A stretch of 64,000 bases of DNA from Phylloscopus collybita. Lineage: Eukaryota; Chordata; Aves; Passeriformes; Phylloscopidae. The position numbers and the translations under genes were made by a program. Shown here in pieces: positions 62,860 through 64,000 of this stretch. Where the stretch lies: assembly GCA_027886175.1 (NCBI GenBank), contig JAJNNQ010000009.1:19193501-19257500 (forward strand), written 5' to 3'. Below the pieces are notes generated by a model that had not been told where the DNA came from, searched no databases, and worked only from the letters and a program-made list of their open reading frames with translations. Positions within the stretch are counted from its first letter, which is position 1. Each line of letters starts with the position of its first letter.

Positions 62860-63200
62860 GGCGAGTGTTTAGAAGTTGGTTTGGGATTTTTTACTTTTTT
62901 GAAATTTCTTATGTATGGGCCAGGTAACTGCCTTTGTTTCACTGATGTAACAACGTTAATCTTTTGTAATTTAGACTCCCTACATTTTTTTAAATTATTT
63001 TTACAAGACCTGAAAGTCACATAAACTGCCTTTTACAGAAACTAAAAAAAAGATTGCAAGCCTAACTACTTCTTAACATTTAAAAACATTTTGGATATTT
63101 TTAGGACTTTATAGACCAAAATTGAGAATTTCCATTCATTTACAGTGTTTTTAGAGAAGAATAAATTTGCTGCTTGGAGCTGTGCATTCTATTTCCTTTT

Positions 63201-63342
63201 GTGGTTTGGGGTTTTTTGGGTTGTTTTTAATGTTTGGGGGTTTTTTTGGGGGGGGGGGGTTGAGATTTTTTGTTGGTTTTTTGGGGGGGCTTTTTTGGGG
63301 GGGCGGGGGGGTGGGTTGGGTTTGAGTTTGGGGTTTTTTTGA
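63201..63342. repeat. G/T-rich low-complexity block with many G runs
   Basis: About 140 nt made almost only of G and T on the plus strand, with G runs at 63208-63211, 63218-63220, 63236-63240, 63248-63259 (12 G), 63283-63289, 63297-63303, 63305-63311, 63313-63315, 63318-63320 and 63330-63333. It easily meets the pattern for G-quadruplex formation. Frames on both strands (Gly/Phe or Pro/Lys rich) are artefacts. Confidence 0.92.
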
Positions 63343-63344
63343 GT

Positions 63345-64000
63345 AATACACTGAATACACTGTTTACTATGACAAGAAATCGGAATCCTAAATGGAAAAG
63401 TAGAGTGATCTTTTTACTTCAGACCTATGAAGTGTGAGTCAATTCCATGCATTTGAGGAAGATTAAAGGTTGGGTATGTCAGACAGGCAAAGTCATTTCA
63501 AGAGGATAATCCTGCATAATTTATGAGAAAAAATGCAAGACAGGTTTTGTGTATATGCATAAACAAGTAGTTAGCTCAATCTATCAAAACAATTGTAATC
63601 CCATTCATCAGAGGTGACACCGTGAACATACTATTCAGGTTTACTCTGCAGCATAGTAATAGTGATTTCAAATATCTGCATTTTCCATTGATCTAGCAGT
63701 GCTGGCAGAAACATCTTATGAAAATGCAGTTAATGTAGAGAAGTTGTATAAAAAGCGATTTGGATGACAAGAGACAAACTACTTGATTTTAAAACCCCAA
63801 ATTTGTTCATTTTAGCTGTTAAGCTACAGGATGGGCAATTTTTCAGAAACAAAACAACATTTTGTTTTGTTCAAACAAAATAGAACAATCACAAAGAAAA
63901 AAGAAGCCTAGATGAACAAAGAATACACCTTCATCAATTTTCTCTCCTTTGCTTTGTGAAGGAAATATTGTAGAAAAGCCGTTACCTCTTCAATTTGTCT
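63345..64000. other. AT-rich non-coding stretch
   Basis: Nothing recognisable up to the end of the window. Confidence 0.5.

Noticed and set aside
1..64000. CRISPR arrays, bacterial operons, phage genes, tRNA or rRNA genes
   Set aside because: No spaced identical repeats, ribosome-binding-site-led gene series or cloverleaf/rRNA motifs were seen. The repeat content is that of a bird nuclear genome.

Overview
The window looks like 64 kb of bird nuclear DNA from a gene desert or a very long intron. The evidence is the repeat content: about ten CR1 retroposon fragments of avian type, several carrying the typical 3'-terminal CAGAATCATAGA-like motif, plus solitary long terminal repeats (LTRs) of bird endogenous retroviruses. 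The rest is AT-rich sequence with many A/T homopolymers. There are no bacterial-style operons, no rRNA or tRNA genes that I can recognise, and no unambiguous protein-coding gene. Most open frames lie in repeats, in GC-rich LTRs or in low-complexity tracts, and are not genes. This rests on reading alone; no database search was possible.

Layout. 1-9 kb: CR1 pieces at 2168-2632 and 4324-4668, a (GA)15 microsatellite, a run of 24 G, and two unassigned GC-richer patches. 9-10 kb: a CR1 followed by a divergent relative of the LTR family described below. 10-19 kb: mostly anonymous, with a (TTTGG)n array, a pyrimidine tract and a possible terminal exon at 16813-17095. 19.4-22 kb: the most GC-rich part, explained largely by a CpG-rich solo LTR at 19422-20216 (TG...CA ends, exact 5-bp duplication CTTTA) and a second, less certain LTR-like block on the minus strand from 20985. 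22-37 kb: anonymous sequence with two plus-strand CR1 copies (28940-29850, 33885-34193). 37-48 kb: three members of one LTR family, all on the minus strand (37277-38282, 42225-42717, 46637-47717). The middle one sits inside a CR1 (40985-42224 and 42718-42795). 48-64 kb: anonymous sequence with CR1 at 47739-47950, 51085-51300 and 60739-61385, a short TSD-flanked element at 55772-55957, and long A/C, T/C and G/T low-complexity blocks.

How the parts relate. There is no gene network to describe. What can be read is an insertion history: CR1 copies seeded the region, LTR elements later landed beside and within them, and recombination left only solo LTRs. The most useful points for follow-up are the CpG-island-like solo LTR, the LTR-in-CR1 nest, the roughly 47-bp periodic repeats inside the LTR family, and the candidate exon at 16.8-17.1 kb.
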